From NCBI GenBank assembly GCA_965216695.1, contig OZ244212.1, positions 682,001 through 746,000 on the forward strand: 64,000 nucleotides of DNA, in the 5' to 3' direction. The notes below the pieces were generated by a model. It was not told the DNA's origin, ran no database searches, and worked only from the letters and a program-made list of their open reading frames with translations. The position numbers and the translations under genes are program-made. Positions 31,945 through 41,553 of this stretch are shown one piece after another (within the stretch, counting starts at the first letter, position 1; each line of letters starts with the position of its first letter). Source of the DNA: G965216695 sp965216695. GTDB lineage: Bacteria > Pseudomonadota > Gammaproteobacteria > Pseudomonadales > Azotimanducaceae.

Positions 31945-32627
31945 AAGGCCAAATGTCCGCGCAAGCGAAACATATGCTGATCGACGACCTGGAAACCATC
32001 CGCACGCTCCTCAACGAGGACGTACCGGTTGCACCGGTACTGCGTGCGGTGCCTGCACCCGAGACCAATCCGCCTATCGTGGATCCGGCTACCGATGCCA
32101 GCCCCGAGACAGCGCGAACCGAGGCCGACGTGCCTCTGCTGGACGATGTCTTCAAGCGACCAATCGATGTCGACGAGCAGACAGTTTCCGACGAACTCGC
32201 GCGTAGCGATGATGCGTCGGCGGAAACCTCAACACCGCGATCGACACCGCAACAAGATGCGTTCCACGAGACCGATCAGAGCGAAGCCCGCGCTGAGGAC
32301 ACAGATCTGGACATTGGCCTGGTGGCTCGATTGTTCGGCGACAATTGGGCTCAGGTAGCCCGCGACATCCTCAGTCGCGCACGGGATGCGATCGGTCAGC
32401 GTCGTACGACGTGGCGGCCCGAAGATACCGACGAGTTGAACGAGGCGCTGATGGTGCGCATCGACGAAACGCTGGACTCCTGGGTCCAGCAATCCCTATC
32501 GCGACACGTAGACGAGCTGCACACAATGCTGGCAGACGCGCTGCGTGCCGAATTCATAGCCCACCTCGCGCAGCACCCCGTGGGTTCAGCAGAGCCGCTC
32601 CCCGGGCTTAAGACGAAAGATGGATAG
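31941..32627 (+). CDS. hypothetical acidic protein between holC and valS
   Basis: 228 aa from ATG 31941 (ATGA overlap with holC). The N-terminal half (about 1-115) is acidic, Pro/Thr-rich and probably disordered. The C-terminal half (about 120-228) is helical, with DIGLVARLFGDNWAQVARDI, then MVRIDETLDSWVQQSL and MLADALRAEFIAHLAQH. No recognised family, though genes of this kind occur at the same site in related genomes. Its 3' end overlaps valS by 8 bp. Possible accessory of the polymerase or a tRNA-synthetase partner; speculative. Confidence 0.75.
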   Translation: MKGQMSAQAKHMLIDDLETIRTLLNEDVPVAPVLRAVPAPETNPPIVDPATDASPETARTEADVPLLDDVFKRPIDVDEQTVSDELARSDDASAETSTPRSTPQQDAFHETDQSEARAEDTDLDIGLVARLFGDNWAQVARDILSRARDAIGQRRTTWRPEDTDELNEALMVRIDETLDSWVQQSLSRHVDELHTMLADALRAEFIAHLAQHPVGSAEPLPGLKTKDG

Positions 32628-35403
32628 CAGCTTCGACCCACACGCCATCGAGCAGGATCTGTATCGCGAGTGGGAAGGAGCCGGCCATTTCGAACCGCGC
32701 GGTAACGCGCAACCCTACTGTATCGCCATTCCGCCGCCCAATATTACGGGCAGCCTGCACATGGGCCACGCGTTCCAACATACGCTGATGGACGCGCTGA
32801 TCCGTTACCAGCGCATGCAGGGTCGACGCACACTGTGGCAGATGGGGACCGACCACGCGGGTATTGCGACGCAGATGCTGGTTGAACGGCAACTGCTGGC
32901 CGAGGGTACCAATCGCCACGAGATCGGTCGGGAGGCATTCGAGCAACGCGTCTGGCAATGGCGTAACGAGTCCGGGGGCAATATCTCGCAGCAGCTGCGG
33001 CGCATGGGGTCTTCGCTGGACTGGAGTCGCGATCGCTTCACGCTGGACGACGGCTTTTCGCGAGCGGTACGCAAGGTATTCATCGACCTCTACGACCAGG
33101 GTTTGATCTACCGGGGTAACCGACTGGTCAATTGGGACCCAAGTCTGCAAACGGCAATCTCCGATCTGGAGGTCGAAAACTCAGACGAGCAAGGGTCACT
33201 CTGGCATTTTCGCTACCCGCTGAACGACGGTGCGTTAACACGGGACGGCAAGCCCTATCTCACCGTCGCGACGACGCGTCCGGAGACGATGCTGGGCGAT
33301 ACCGCGGTGGCCGTGCATCCGGACGACGACCGATTCGCGGGGTTGGTCGGCGGAACCGTACGCCTCCCGCTCGCTGAGCGGAACATTCCGATCATTGCCG
33401 ACGACTACGTCGATCCGGAGTTCGGCTCGGGGTGCGTGAAAATCACCCCCGCGCACGACTTCAACGACTATGAAGTCGGAAAACGCCACAACCTGCCGAT
33501 GCCGAATATTTTCAACGCCAACGCCACGCTGAACGATTCGGTACCGGAAGCTTATCGTGGGTTGGATCGACAGGATGCGCGTGAACGCGTCGTCGAAGAC
33601 CTGGATGCGCTGGATTTGCTCGATCACGTGGATCCGCATCAGCTGAGCGTCCCGCGAGGGGATCGGTCCGGGGCCATCATAGAACCCCTCCTCACGGACC
33701 AATGGTTCGTTAAGATTGAACCGCTCGCCCGCCCGGCAATTGCCGCCGTTGAAAACGGCGACATAGAATTCGTACCAAAACAATACGAAAATCTGTATTT
33801 CGCATGGATGCGGAATATTCAGGACTGGTGCATCTCGCGTCAGCAATGGTGGGGGCACCGCATCCCCGCGTTCTACGACGCCGACGGCAACGTCTTCGTC
33901 GGTTGGGATGAAGCGGACGTGCGCACGAAGTATGACCTGGCAGCCGACACGCCGCTGCGGCAGGAAGACGACGTACTGGAAACCTGGTTTTCGTCGTCGC
34001 TCTGGACGTTTGCAACGCTCGGCTGGCCCGACGATACGCCGGAGTTGCGCCAGTACCACCCCACCGATGCGCTCGTTACCGGACACGACATCATCTTTTT
34101 CTGGGTTGCCCGGATGATCATGATGACACTGCACTTCATGGGAGAAGTGCCGTTCCGCACCGTCTACATCCACGGCCTCGTACGCGATGCCGAGGGGCAG
34201 AAGATGTCCAAAACGAAGGGCAACGGCCTCGATCCACTGGACCTGATTGACGGCATTGCGCTGGACGACCTTGTGGACAAGCGTACGTCGAATCTGACGC
34301 AGCCGCAGATGGCGCCACGTATCGAGAAGCGAACCCGTACGGAGTACCCGGACGGGATTCCGTCCTATGGCACAGATGCCCTGCGCTTCACATTCTGCGC
34401 GCTGGCGTCCACCGGACGGGACGTGCGCTTCGATCTGAACCGCACTGAGGGCTATCGAAATTTCTGCAACAAACTGTGGAACGCCGCCCGCTTTGTACTG
34501 GCCAACACCGAGGACTTCCACTACGACCCGGCCGCCAAACGCAGCCCGAACGTGGCCGACCACTGGATAATGAGCCGCGCCAGCAACCTGCTGGAGCGTT
34601 GCGAGCGCGCATTCGACACCTATCGATTCGACCTTCTTGCCAGCGAACTCTATGAGTTCATCTGGCACGAGTATTGCGACTGGTATCTGGAGATCACCAA
34701 ACCACTGCTGTGGGACGACGCGGCATCGGCTGCCGAGCGGAGCGGCACACAACACACCCTGTTGCACATTCTTGAGGTGTTGCTACGCGCGCTGCATCCG
34801 GTGACCCCATTTATCACCGAAACCGTTTGGAGAGACGTGGCCCCGAGACTCGGGATGGCCGGCGACACGATCATGCTGCAAGCGTACCCCGCCAGCGCAG
34901 ACCTCGAGCGCGATAGCGAAGCTACCGAAGCCATTGAGTGGTTGAAAGCCGTGGTCCTCGGTATCCGTGCAATCCGTGGCGAGGCGAACATCAGCCCTGG
35001 CACCGCCATTCCGTTGCTGCTTCAGGGCGGACACGCCAGCGACCACACCAGACTTGAGCGCACAGGTTCCGTGCTGCAACGTCTCGCAAAGATCGAGACA
35101 ATCGACTGGCTCGATTCCGCAACGGAGCCGCCGCCGCATGCATTGCACCTCGTTGATGATCTGAAGGTAATGGTGCCGCTTGCCGGTTTGATCGACGTGG
35201 AAAGAGAACGAGAACGCCTCACCAAGACGCGGAAGAAGCTCGGCGGCGATCTCGAACGCGTCCGCGGCAAGCTGGACAATCCGAATTTCGTTCAAAAAGC
35301 GCCCGACGAGGTGATTGCGAAAGAACGGGAAAAGGCCGAGGCAATGCAACGGTCTCTGACCACACTCGATACGCAGCTCGCTCAACTCGACGCGCTGGGA
35401 TAG
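32620..35403 (+). CDS. valS: valyl-tRNA synthetase
   Basis: 927 aa. HIGH-type motif PNITGSLHMGHAF (about 43-55), large editing domain (about 190-340), KMSKTKGNG, anticodon-binding helical domain, and C-terminal coiled coil (about 860-925, RERERLTKTRKKLGGDLERV). It charges tRNA-Val in the cytoplasm and hydrolyses Thr-tRNA. Length typical. It follows the holC operon. The reverse-strand 510-aa ORF in this interval is a shadow. Confidence 0.97.
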   Translation: MDSSFDPHAIEQDLYREWEGAGHFEPRGNAQPYCIAIPPPNITGSLHMGHAFQHTLMDALIRYQRMQGRRTLWQMGTDHAGIATQMLVERQLLAEGTNRHEIGREAFEQRVWQWRNESGGNISQQLRRMGSSLDWSRDRFTLDDGFSRAVRKVFIDLYDQGLIYRGNRLVNWDPSLQTAISDLEVENSDEQGSLWHFRYPLNDGALTRDGKPYLTVATTRPETMLGDTAVAVHPDDDRFAGLVGGTVRLPLAERNIPIIADDYVDPEFGSGCVKITPAHDFNDYEVGKRHNLPMPNIFNANATLNDSVPEAYRGLDRQDARERVVEDLDALDLLDHVDPHQLSVPRGDRSGAIIEPLLTDQWFVKIEPLARPAIAAVENGDIEFVPKQYENLYFAWMRNIQDWCISRQQWWGHRIPAFYDADGNVFVGWDEADVRTKYDLAADTPLRQEDDVLETWFSSSLWTFATLGWPDDTPELRQYHPTDALVTGHDIIFFWVARMIMMTLHFMGEVPFRTVYIHGLVRDAEGQKMSKTKGNGLDPLDLIDGIALDDLVDKRTSNLTQPQMAPRIEKRTRTEYPDGIPSYGTDALRFTFCALASTGRDVRFDLNRTEGYRNFCNKLWNAARFVLANTEDFHYDPAAKRSPNVADHWIMSRASNLLERCERAFDTYRFDLLASELYEFIWHEYCDWYLEITKPLLWDDAASAAERSGTQHTLLHILEVLLRALHPVTPFITETVWRDVAPRLGMAGDTIMLQAYPASADLERDSEATEAIEWLKAVVLGIRAIRGEANISPGTAIPLLLQGGHASDHTRLERTGSVLQRLAKIETIDWLDSATEPPPHALHLVDDLKVMVPLAGLIDVERERERLTKTRKKLGGDLERVRGKLDNPNFVQKAPDEVIAKEREKAEAMQRSLTTLDTQLAQLDALG

Positions 35404-35409
35404 TTTCCC

Positions 35410-36891
35410 ATGCCAAACGAATCAGGACCCGACTTTACCGTGATCGTGATCGGCGCGGGTCCCGGGGGAATCTGCGCCGCCGTAGAACTTGAACGGCGCG
35501 GTATCACAGATTTCACGGTACTGGAAAAAGCGCCCGAACCCGGCGGCACGTGGTGGCACAATCGGTACCCAGGCGCCGAGTGCGACGTGCAATCCCACCT
35601 GTATTCATTCACGTTCGCACCCAAACCGGACTGGTCCCGGCCATATGCCGGTCAGCAGGAAATTCTGACATACGTACAGGAAACAGCACGCCAACAGGGC
35701 GTGCTGAAGTACTGCCGATTTCGTACGGAGGTTACGGCCGCCCATTGGCGACACGCGCCCGCGCACTGGGAGGTCCGCTACACCGACCCGAACGGCGCAC
35801 AGCGGACACTCACCGCCCGGTTCCTGATCAGCGCCATCGGCATGTTCAACGACATCGCGCTGCCGGTGATTCCCGGACTCGACCAGTTCGCCGGCGCCCG
35901 GTTCCACACGGCGCGCTGGCCCGACGACCACAACCTGTCCAACGAGCGGGTCGCCGTGATCGGCAGTGCGGCAAGCGCGGTGCAAACCGTGCCGGAGATT
36001 GCGCCTCTGGTACGGCACCTGTACGTATGCCAGCGCACGCCGCAGTGGATCTTGCCAAAGTCAGACAAACCGTTCTCAGACGAGGAACTCGCCCGCTATC
36101 GCCGCAATCCCGACCGGGTTGCGCAGCGTCGAGACGAACTGTATGCCGCGCTGAACGCCGCAATACTATTCGATGACCCGGAGATGCTCGCGGATGCCGA
36201 AGCGCAAGGTTTGCGCAATCTGGAGGCCGTGGAGGACCCGGCGCTGCGACAGCGTATGACACCGACCATGCGCTACGGGTGCCGCCGGCCGCTGTTGTCC
36301 AATACGTACTACCCAGCATTCAACCGCCCAAATGTGACCCTGGTGGACAAGCCGATAGAGCGGATCACCCCGGCAGGATTCGTTGTCGCAAACCGCTGGC
36401 GCCGACTCGACACAATCGTTCTCGCAACCGGATTCGAAACGACCCGGTTTCTCACGTCGATCGACGTTACGGGCCGAGATGGCCGTCACCTGCGCGAGAC
36501 CTGGGACGATGGTGCGCAGGCTTATCTCGGAAGCACCGTTTCCGGATATCCGAACCTGTTCATGCTGTATGGACCAAATACCAACAATGGATCGCTCCTG
36601 CTGATGCTCGAACTCGAAGCCGCTTATGCGGTACGGCACATCCAACGCGCACTGAGCCATGGCATCGACTGGCTGGACGTAAAAGAAGAGGCGCTTGCGC
36701 GATACAACGAGCGCCTGCAACGGGACATCGCCGACATTCGCGTCTGGGGAGCCGACTGCCGTGGCTACTACCGGGCGGAATCCGGACGCGTGGTCACCCA
36801 GCTCCCCTACGATATGGATCAGTGGCGCCTGTTGACGACCCGGCAGGATGTAGGCGCGTACGAGACGGGCTACGCACAACGCTCTGCGTGA
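35410..36891 (+). CDS. flavin-containing Baeyer-Villiger-type monooxygenase
   Basis: 493 aa. N-terminal FAD site VIGAGPGGICAAVELERRG, then TWWHNRYPGAECDVQS. The Baeyer-Villiger fingerprint is F-x-G-x-x-x-H-x-x-x-W-P in FAGARFHTARWP. A second Rossmann NADPH motif is VAVIGSAASAVQTVPEIA. It oxidises a ketone or related substrate with O2 and NADPH. It starts 6 bp after valS and is co-directional, an unusual neighbour for a translation gene, suggesting insertion of a metabolic gene into the operon. Confidence 0.88.
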   Translation: MPNESGPDFTVIVIGAGPGGICAAVELERRGITDFTVLEKAPEPGGTWWHNRYPGAECDVQSHLYSFTFAPKPDWSRPYAGQQEILTYVQETARQQGVLKYCRFRTEVTAAHWRHAPAHWEVRYTDPNGAQRTLTARFLISAIGMFNDIALPVIPGLDQFAGARFHTARWPDDHNLSNERVAVIGSAASAVQTVPEIAPLVRHLYVCQRTPQWILPKSDKPFSDEELARYRRNPDRVAQRRDELYAALNAAILFDDPEMLADAEAQGLRNLEAVEDPALRQRMTPTMRYGCRRPLLSNTYYPAFNRPNVTLVDKPIERITPAGFVVANRWRRLDTIVLATGFETTRFLTSIDVTGRDGRHLRETWDDGAQAYLGSTVSGYPNLFMLYGPNTNNGSLLLMLELEAAYAVRHIQRALSHGIDWLDVKEEALARYNERLQRDIADIRVWGADCRGYYRAESGRVVTQLPYDMDQWRLLTTRQDVGAYETGYAQRSA

Positions 36892-37032
36892 GGTCGCCGA
36901 ACCCGAAGATGTCAAAGTGCGCTATACTAGTGCGTCGTCCGATCGATTCCGTAATCTGATCCCACAAATTACTCCATCTACGCAAGCCCATCACCAAATC
37001 TCACAAATAAATAGAAATCGAACTCAACTCCG

Positions 37033-37653
37033 ATGGCAAAGAAAGCGAAAGTGACCAAGAAGAAAGCCACTACCAAGAAGGCGAAGAAGGCGGCCGCCAA
37101 GAAGCCGACATCGAAACGTTCTGTAAAGAAAACGGCTAGTAAATCGACGAAATCCAAGGCGAAAGCACCTGCCAAGAAGCAATCGAAAGCTGTGAAAACA
37201 CCCGCTAAAAAAGCGGCAAAATCCAAGGCGGTGAAAAAGAAAACCGCGTCGAAAAAGCAGGCGAAATCGTCCGCTAAAGCAAAGTCGTCTGCTAAAGCGA
37301 AAGCCAAATCGACGACCAAAGCCAAGGCGACTGCGAAAGCAAAGACGTCCGCAAAAACGAAGGCCGCAGCGAAAACGTCGAGTAAGTCGAAAGCCGCGAG
37401 CGATAAGAAAGCGAAAAAAGCGCCACTGCGCAAACCGCTCAAGAAGAAGGCACTCAAGCGCTCGTCATCGCCGAAGAACGTACAACCCGAGGCAAGCGCG
37501 GCCGAGCGCCGTAAAACCCTGTCTGAAGACGTGGAACGTTTCTTAAAAGCAGGCAACAAAATCAAGAAGATCCCAACCGGCGTTTCCGGCCAGGATCCGC
37601 TTGGCGGCACCAACCAGCTACGACTCTCCAACTCGCGGAAGAAAAGCAAATAA
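37033..37653 (+). CDS. Lys/Ala-rich histone H1-like (AlgP-like) protein
   Basis: 206 aa. Residues 1-150 are almost entirely Lys, Ala, Ser and Thr in degenerate KAKS/AKKT repeats, strongly basic and disordered, like the eukaryotic histone H1 tail and Pseudomonas AlgP. The C-terminal 50 residues differ: ERRKTLSEDVERFLKAGNKI, then KKIPTGVSGQDPLGGTNQ, a short conserved motif (FLxxGxxIxxIPxG) seen in small regulators of related bacteria. Probably DNA-binding or RNA-binding nucleoid protein. TATACT (36923-36928) upstream may be a -10. Confidence 0.8.
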   Translation: MAKKAKVTKKKATTKKAKKAAAKKPTSKRSVKKTASKSTKSKAKAPAKKQSKAVKTPAKKAAKSKAVKKKTASKKQAKSSAKAKSSAKAKAKSTTKAKATAKAKTSAKTKAAAKTSSKSKAASDKKAKKAPLRKPLKKKALKRSSSPKNVQPEASAAERRKTLSEDVERFLKAGNKIKKIPTGVSGQDPLGGTNQLRLSNSRKKSK

Positions 37654-37654
37654 C

Positions 37655-38509
37655 ATGGCGGACGCATCCGCGAGCGCCAGCATGGCGGTGTTCTGCGACT
37701 TCGAAAACGTCGCGCTAGGTGTACAGGAGTCCCAGATCGGCAACTTCGAGGTGGGACTCGTCCTGGAACGGCTCCTGCTGAAAGGCACGATCGTTGCAAA
37801 AGTTGCGTACTGCGACTGGCAGCGGTACCGGGAATTTCGAACCGGCATGCACGAAGCCGCCTTCGAACTCGTTGAGATTCCGCACCGATCCATGACCGGC
37901 AAGAACTCCGCGGACATACGCATGGTCGTTGACGCGCTGGACCTGTGTTACACGAAGGAACACATCGATACCTTCGTGATCGTCAGTGGTGACTCCGACT
38001 TCTCACCGCTGGTCAGCAAGCTGCGCGAGAATGCAAAAACCGTTATCGGCGTAGGCGTACGCAACTCCACGTCAAATCTCCTGGCAGGCAGTTGCGACGA
38101 ATTCATCTTCTATGACGATCTGGTGGCCGGGCGGCGCAAAGGCAAGTCCAAGGCACCCGCCAAGAAGAAGGCCGCGTCCAAACGTGATTCCACATCCGAC
38201 GAACCTGCGCCGGATTCCACCGACGACCAAGCCGCCGAAGGACTCGACCTGGTACTCGAGACGATCGAAGCGTTGCGCTCCGAGCGGGGCGACGACAACA
38301 AGATCTGGGGTTCGATGGTAAAGCAGACGCTGAAGCGCACGCGGCCGGGATTCAGCGAATCGCAGTTCGGCTTTCGGTCATTTCGCGAGATGCTCGAGGA
38401 AGCCCAGGCCCGCAACCAGCTGACGCTGGATATGGACGAGAAATCCGGCGGCTACATCATCGGCCCGCCAAAACCAAAACGCCGACGACGGAAGAAAGCC
38501 GCCGAGTAA
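37655..38509 (+). CDS. NYN-domain (LabA-like) protein with C-terminal LOTUS/OST-HTH domain
   Basis: 284 aa from the ATG at 37655, two bases after the AlgP-like stop. NYN/PIN-like nuclease domain (about 8-155) with acidic residues in AVFCDFENVALG, NSADIRMVVDALDL and IVSGDSDFSPLVSKL. A basic linker (about 160-200, KGKSKAPAKKKAASK) resembles the AlgP-like repeats. A LOTUS domain (about 205-275) has LVLETIEALRSERGDDNKIW then MVKQTLKRTRPGFSESQFGF. Family members are predicted RNases that use LOTUS to bind RNA, often G-rich. Operon with the H1-like protein. Confidence 0.85.
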   Translation: MADASASASMAVFCDFENVALGVQESQIGNFEVGLVLERLLLKGTIVAKVAYCDWQRYREFRTGMHEAAFELVEIPHRSMTGKNSADIRMVVDALDLCYTKEHIDTFVIVSGDSDFSPLVSKLRENAKTVIGVGVRNSTSNLLAGSCDEFIFYDDLVAGRRKGKSKAPAKKKAASKRDSTSDEPAPDSTDDQAAEGLDLVLETIEALRSERGDDNKIWGSMVKQTLKRTRPGFSESQFGFRSFREMLEEAQARNQLTLDMDEKSGGYIIGPPKPKRRRRKKAAE

Positions 38510-38538
38510 CGGGCAAAAAGGTTGCCTCGTGAACGCGG

Positions 38539-39051
38539 CTACTCGCCAGCGCTCGCGCCAGCCCAGCTAGACATTGCCAGGAAACTAGCGTTGGTGGGCG
38601 GGTTCTGCGCACACAAGCCATCGACAAACGTTGCGAACTCCGACCCAAACGCAGACCGGCCTACATTTCCCCACCACTCGCGCACCCGGTCACTGTCGAT
38701 AAAAAACAGAAGTACCGCCAACTCGGTGCTCCATTGGGCATCGTCTATAACGCCATTGTTGTGCTGCAACCAGGCAAATTCGCGCGCTCGGAAAATCGCG
38801 AACACGTAAGAACTCACCTTGACTTGTTCCGCTTCCGAAAGCGCACCCCGCTTCGCAAGATTGAGCGTGATGCTCGGTTCGCTGAGCGTTGCAAACAGCT
38901 CCGATTGCGACGCCACCAGTACCGACTGGCGCGACTGGGCACGTATGGCATCCGTGTTCTGACGAAGCTGCTTGGCCACGTAGATCAATGAGGCAACCAC
39001 CAGAACTACGCCGACGATTTCCGCCAGGTTTGCCAAGTACTCCAGCGACAT
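38539..39051 (-). CDS. membrane-anchored hypothetical protein
   Basis: 170 aa. One N-terminal TM (about 5-27, LANLAEIVGVVLVVASLIYV) then a soluble helical domain (about 30-170) with REFAWLQHNNGVIDDAQW and RVREWWGNVGR. Proteins of this layout are common uncharacterised conserved proteins in marine bacteria. Monocistronic, convergent with the NYN gene. Confidence 0.75.
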   Translation of the reverse strand: MSLEYLANLAEIVGVVLVVASLIYVAKQLRQNTDAIRAQSRQSVLVASQSELFATLSEPSITLNLAKRGALSEAEQVKVSSYVFAIFRAREFAWLQHNNGVIDDAQWSTELAVLLFFIDSDRVREWWGNVGRSAFGSEFATFVDGLCAQNPPTNASFLAMSSWAGASAGE

Positions 39052-39097
39052 TTAGGGCAGCTCTGACGCTGTTCCGTAGCGTGCAGGGGCAATCACG

Positions 39098-40069
39098 CTA
39101 GACCGGAACATTCAGCACAACCTTTCCCACCGTCGCGTTTCCGGCCAGCAGCGCGTGGGCAGAGTCGGCCTCCTGGATTGCAAACTGGTCGGCAATGACC
39201 GGGCGAATCCGACCGTTCGCGATGTGCGGCCACACATGGGTGTGGAGCTGATCCATAATCTCCGACTTCGCCGAAACGCTGCGCGCTCTCAACGTCGAGC
39301 CGATGATACGCAGGCGGCGCATCAGCACGGTCGCCAGGGATAGCTCGGCCGTGACGCCGTCAAGCAACCCGATCAGCACCAGTCGCCCGTCCGTCGCAAG
39401 ACTCGCAATGTTCGACTGCAGATAGGCACCCCCAACCGGATCGAGAATCACGTCGGCACCGGACCCTTCGGTCCACTCACCAACCGCGGTTGTGAAGTCA
39501 CCCCTCGAGCGGTCCCAACCGCCCTCCGCGCCGAGCTCAATACAGCGGGCGATCTTGTCGTCTCCGCTGGCGGTCACGAACGCGCGACTGCCCAACGCGC
39601 TGCACAGCTGCACACCGGCCGTGCCGACTCCGCTTGCTCCGGCATGGATTACCGCGCACTCACCCCGTTCAAGCTTCGCTTCCATGAACAGATTCAGATA
39701 CGCGGTCGCAAACACCTCGGGCAGTGATGCCGCCTCCGCAAAATCAAGGCCTTCGGGAATCGGCAGCACCTGTCCAGCTGGCACGACAACCTGCTCCGCA
39801 TAGCCTCCGCCCGCAAGCAGCGCGCAGACACGGTCGCCGACGCGCCACGTACTTGCCTCCTCCGCTACTTCGATGATCTCACCCGCGCATTCGAGCCCCA
39901 GAATGGGGCTGGCACCCGGCGGCGGCGGGTAGCCGCCCGCGCGCTGTACCAGGTCGGCTCGGTTCAACGCCGTTGCGTGCACGCGGATGCGTACGGTGCC
40001 CGTAGTTAGCTCGGGATCCGCCACTGTCTGCCAGCGCAGTGCATCACCGTCTACAACAATTGCTTTCAT
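39098..40069 (-). CDS. NAD(P)H quinone oxidoreductase, MDR superfamily (PIG3-like)
   Basis: 323 aa from ATG 40069 (GGGAG six bases upstream). MDR fold: RVHATALNRADLVQRAGGYP, LGLECAGEI, cofactor motif HAGASGVGTAGVQLCSALGS, C-terminal ADSAHALLAGNATVGKVVL. No structural or catalytic zinc Cys, typical of quinone reductase-like MDRs. Cytoplasmic, NADPH-dependent reduction of quinones or enones. Confidence 0.9.
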   Translation of the reverse strand: MKAIVVDGDALRWQTVADPELTTGTVRIRVHATALNRADLVQRAGGYPPPPGASPILGLECAGEIIEVAEEASTWRVGDRVCALLAGGGYAEQVVVPAGQVLPIPEGLDFAEAASLPEVFATAYLNLFMEAKLERGECAVIHAGASGVGTAGVQLCSALGSRAFVTASGDDKIARCIELGAEGGWDRSRGDFTTAVGEWTEGSGADVILDPVGGAYLQSNIASLATDGRLVLIGLLDGVTAELSLATVLMRRLRIIGSTLRARSVSAKSEIMDQLHTHVWPHIANGRIRPVIADQFAIQEADSAHALLAGNATVGKVVLNVPV

Positions 40070-40103
40070 CAATAACTCCCGCAGTCGGCAACGCCAGTGT
40101 CTG

Positions 40104-40874
40104 CTACCAGGACATGCGTACCTTCAACCCCTGGTCATGCAGATAGTGTTTCAGCGCACTGACCGTATAGTCACCATAGTGCACCATCGACGCGACGAGG
40201 GCCGCATCCGCAGCACCCTCGGTAAGCACCTCGTGAAGATGCTCGGGCAGACCGGCGCCACCGGATGCGATCACCGGAATGCGCACCGCCTGGCTGATCA
40301 TTCGCGTCAACGTTACCTCGTACCCGTCCCGCGTTCCGTCTGCGTCAATCGAGTTAACCACGAGCTCTCCTGCGCCCAGCGCTTCACCCCGGCGCGCCCA
40401 CTGCAGTGCATCGATCGCCATCGGCTTACGCCCGCCATTGATCACGATCTCATAGCCGCTCGGCATCGCGTCGTTGGCGGCGATATCCATGGACAGCACT
40501 ACGTTCTGGTCGCCAATGGCGTTTGCACACTCCGCAATCAGCTCGGGCCGTTGTACCGCCGCCGAGTTCACGTTGATCTTCTCGGCGCCGGCTAGCCGTA
40601 AATCTGTGGCATCGCGAACGGTACGTACGCCACCGCCCACGGAGAGCGGAATGAATACTTCGCAGGCAACCGCTTCCACCACGTCGAGCATGATGTTGCG
40701 TTTGTCGCTGGACGCGGTGATGTCGTAGAACACCAACTCGTCCAGGCCGTCGGCGTAGTATTCACGCGCCTTCTCAACGGGGTCGCCGATGTCCTTCGTG
40801 TCGACGAACCGGACACTTTTTGCCAGCTTACCATCGCGCACGTCCAGGCATGCAATCACCCGCTTACTCAGCAT
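40104..40874 (-). CDS. hisF: imidazole glycerol phosphate synthase subunit HisF
   Basis: 256 aa from ATG 40874 (MLSKRVIACLDVRDGKLAK). TIM barrel with the catalytic Asp in CLDVRDG and the phosphate-binding VNSIDADGTRDGY. Forms the cyclase half with HisH; makes IGP and AICAR from PRFAR in histidine synthesis. Overlaps hisH by 11 bp. The usual gammaproteobacterial partners hisA/hisB/hisI are not in the window, so the pair is detached from the his operon. Confidence 0.95.
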   Translation of the reverse strand: MLSKRVIACLDVRDGKLAKSVRFVDTKDIGDPVEKAREYYADGLDELVFYDITASSDKRNIMLDVVEAVACEVFIPLSVGGGVRTVRDATDLRLAGAEKINVNSAAVQRPELIAECANAIGDQNVVLSMDIAANDAMPSGYEIVINGGRKPMAIDALQWARRGEALGAGELVVNSIDADGTRDGYEVTLTRMISQAVRIPVIASGGAGLPEHLHEVLTEGAADAALVASMVHYGDYTVSALKHYLHDQGLKVRMSW

Positions 40875-41484
40875 TACCGTTCCACGTCGCAAACTGTTTC
40901 AGAAGTCGAAGCCCTACCCGACCGCTCTTCTCCGGATGGAACTGAACCCCGAAGTAATTGTTGTGTGCTACGGCACAGGCAAACGTCCGTTCGTAGTCGG
41001 CCACCGCGCACACAAGTTGCTCGTCCTCCGGTTCCGGGTAGTAACCGTGTACGAAATAGAATTCATCCCCTGGCTCCACGCCCGCAAGCAACGGGTGCGA
41101 ACGCACCACCCTTACTTCATTCCACCCCATATGCGGCACTTTCAAGGTCGGGTCCGACAGCGCAAAGCGCTTCACGCAACCGCGCAGGAAACCCAGGGTT
41201 TGCTGATTCTGCTCTTCCGAGCGTTCAAACGAAATCTGGAGGCCGAGACAGATGCCGAGCAACGGCGTGCCTGAATCCATCACTTCCGCCAGCGCCAGAT
41301 CCAACTCCGCGGCGGCAAGGCTTTGCATCGCCGGTCCGGCTGCGCCAACCCCGGGGAAAATGACGCGATCCGCCTTCAACACGCGTTCAGGGTCGCGGGT
41401 GATCTCCGCAGGCAAACCCACCTCTTCACATGCGCGGCGAACACTGGCCAGATTTCCGGCGTCATAGTCGATGATCACTGCCAC
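40864..41484 (-). CDS. hisH: imidazole glycerol phosphate synthase glutaminase subunit HisH
   Basis: 206 aa, GTG start. Class I glutamine amidotransferase: nucleophile Cys in GICLGLQISF, with His/Glu in VQFHPEKSGR. It supplies ammonia to HisF. Head of a two-gene unit, divergent from hemH. Confidence 0.94.
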   Translation of the reverse strand: MAVIIDYDAGNLASVRRACEEVGLPAEITRDPERVLKADRVIFPGVGAAGPAMQSLAAAELDLALAEVMDSGTPLLGICLGLQISFERSEEQNQQTLGFLRGCVKRFALSDPTLKVPHMGWNEVRVVRSHPLLAGVEPGDEFYFVHGYYPEPEDEQLVCAVADYERTFACAVAHNNYFGVQFHPEKSGRVGLRLLKQFATWNGNAE

Positions 41485-41553
41485 GCCATTGGTCCGTTCG
41501 ATGACAATTCGAAGAGGCGCGGATACTATCGCACCCTTTGTGCGAACACCAAG

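Noticed and set aside
33235..34767. 510-aa minus-strand ORF
   Set aside because: Antisense shadow of valS; no motif, while the plus strand has complete synthetase motifs.
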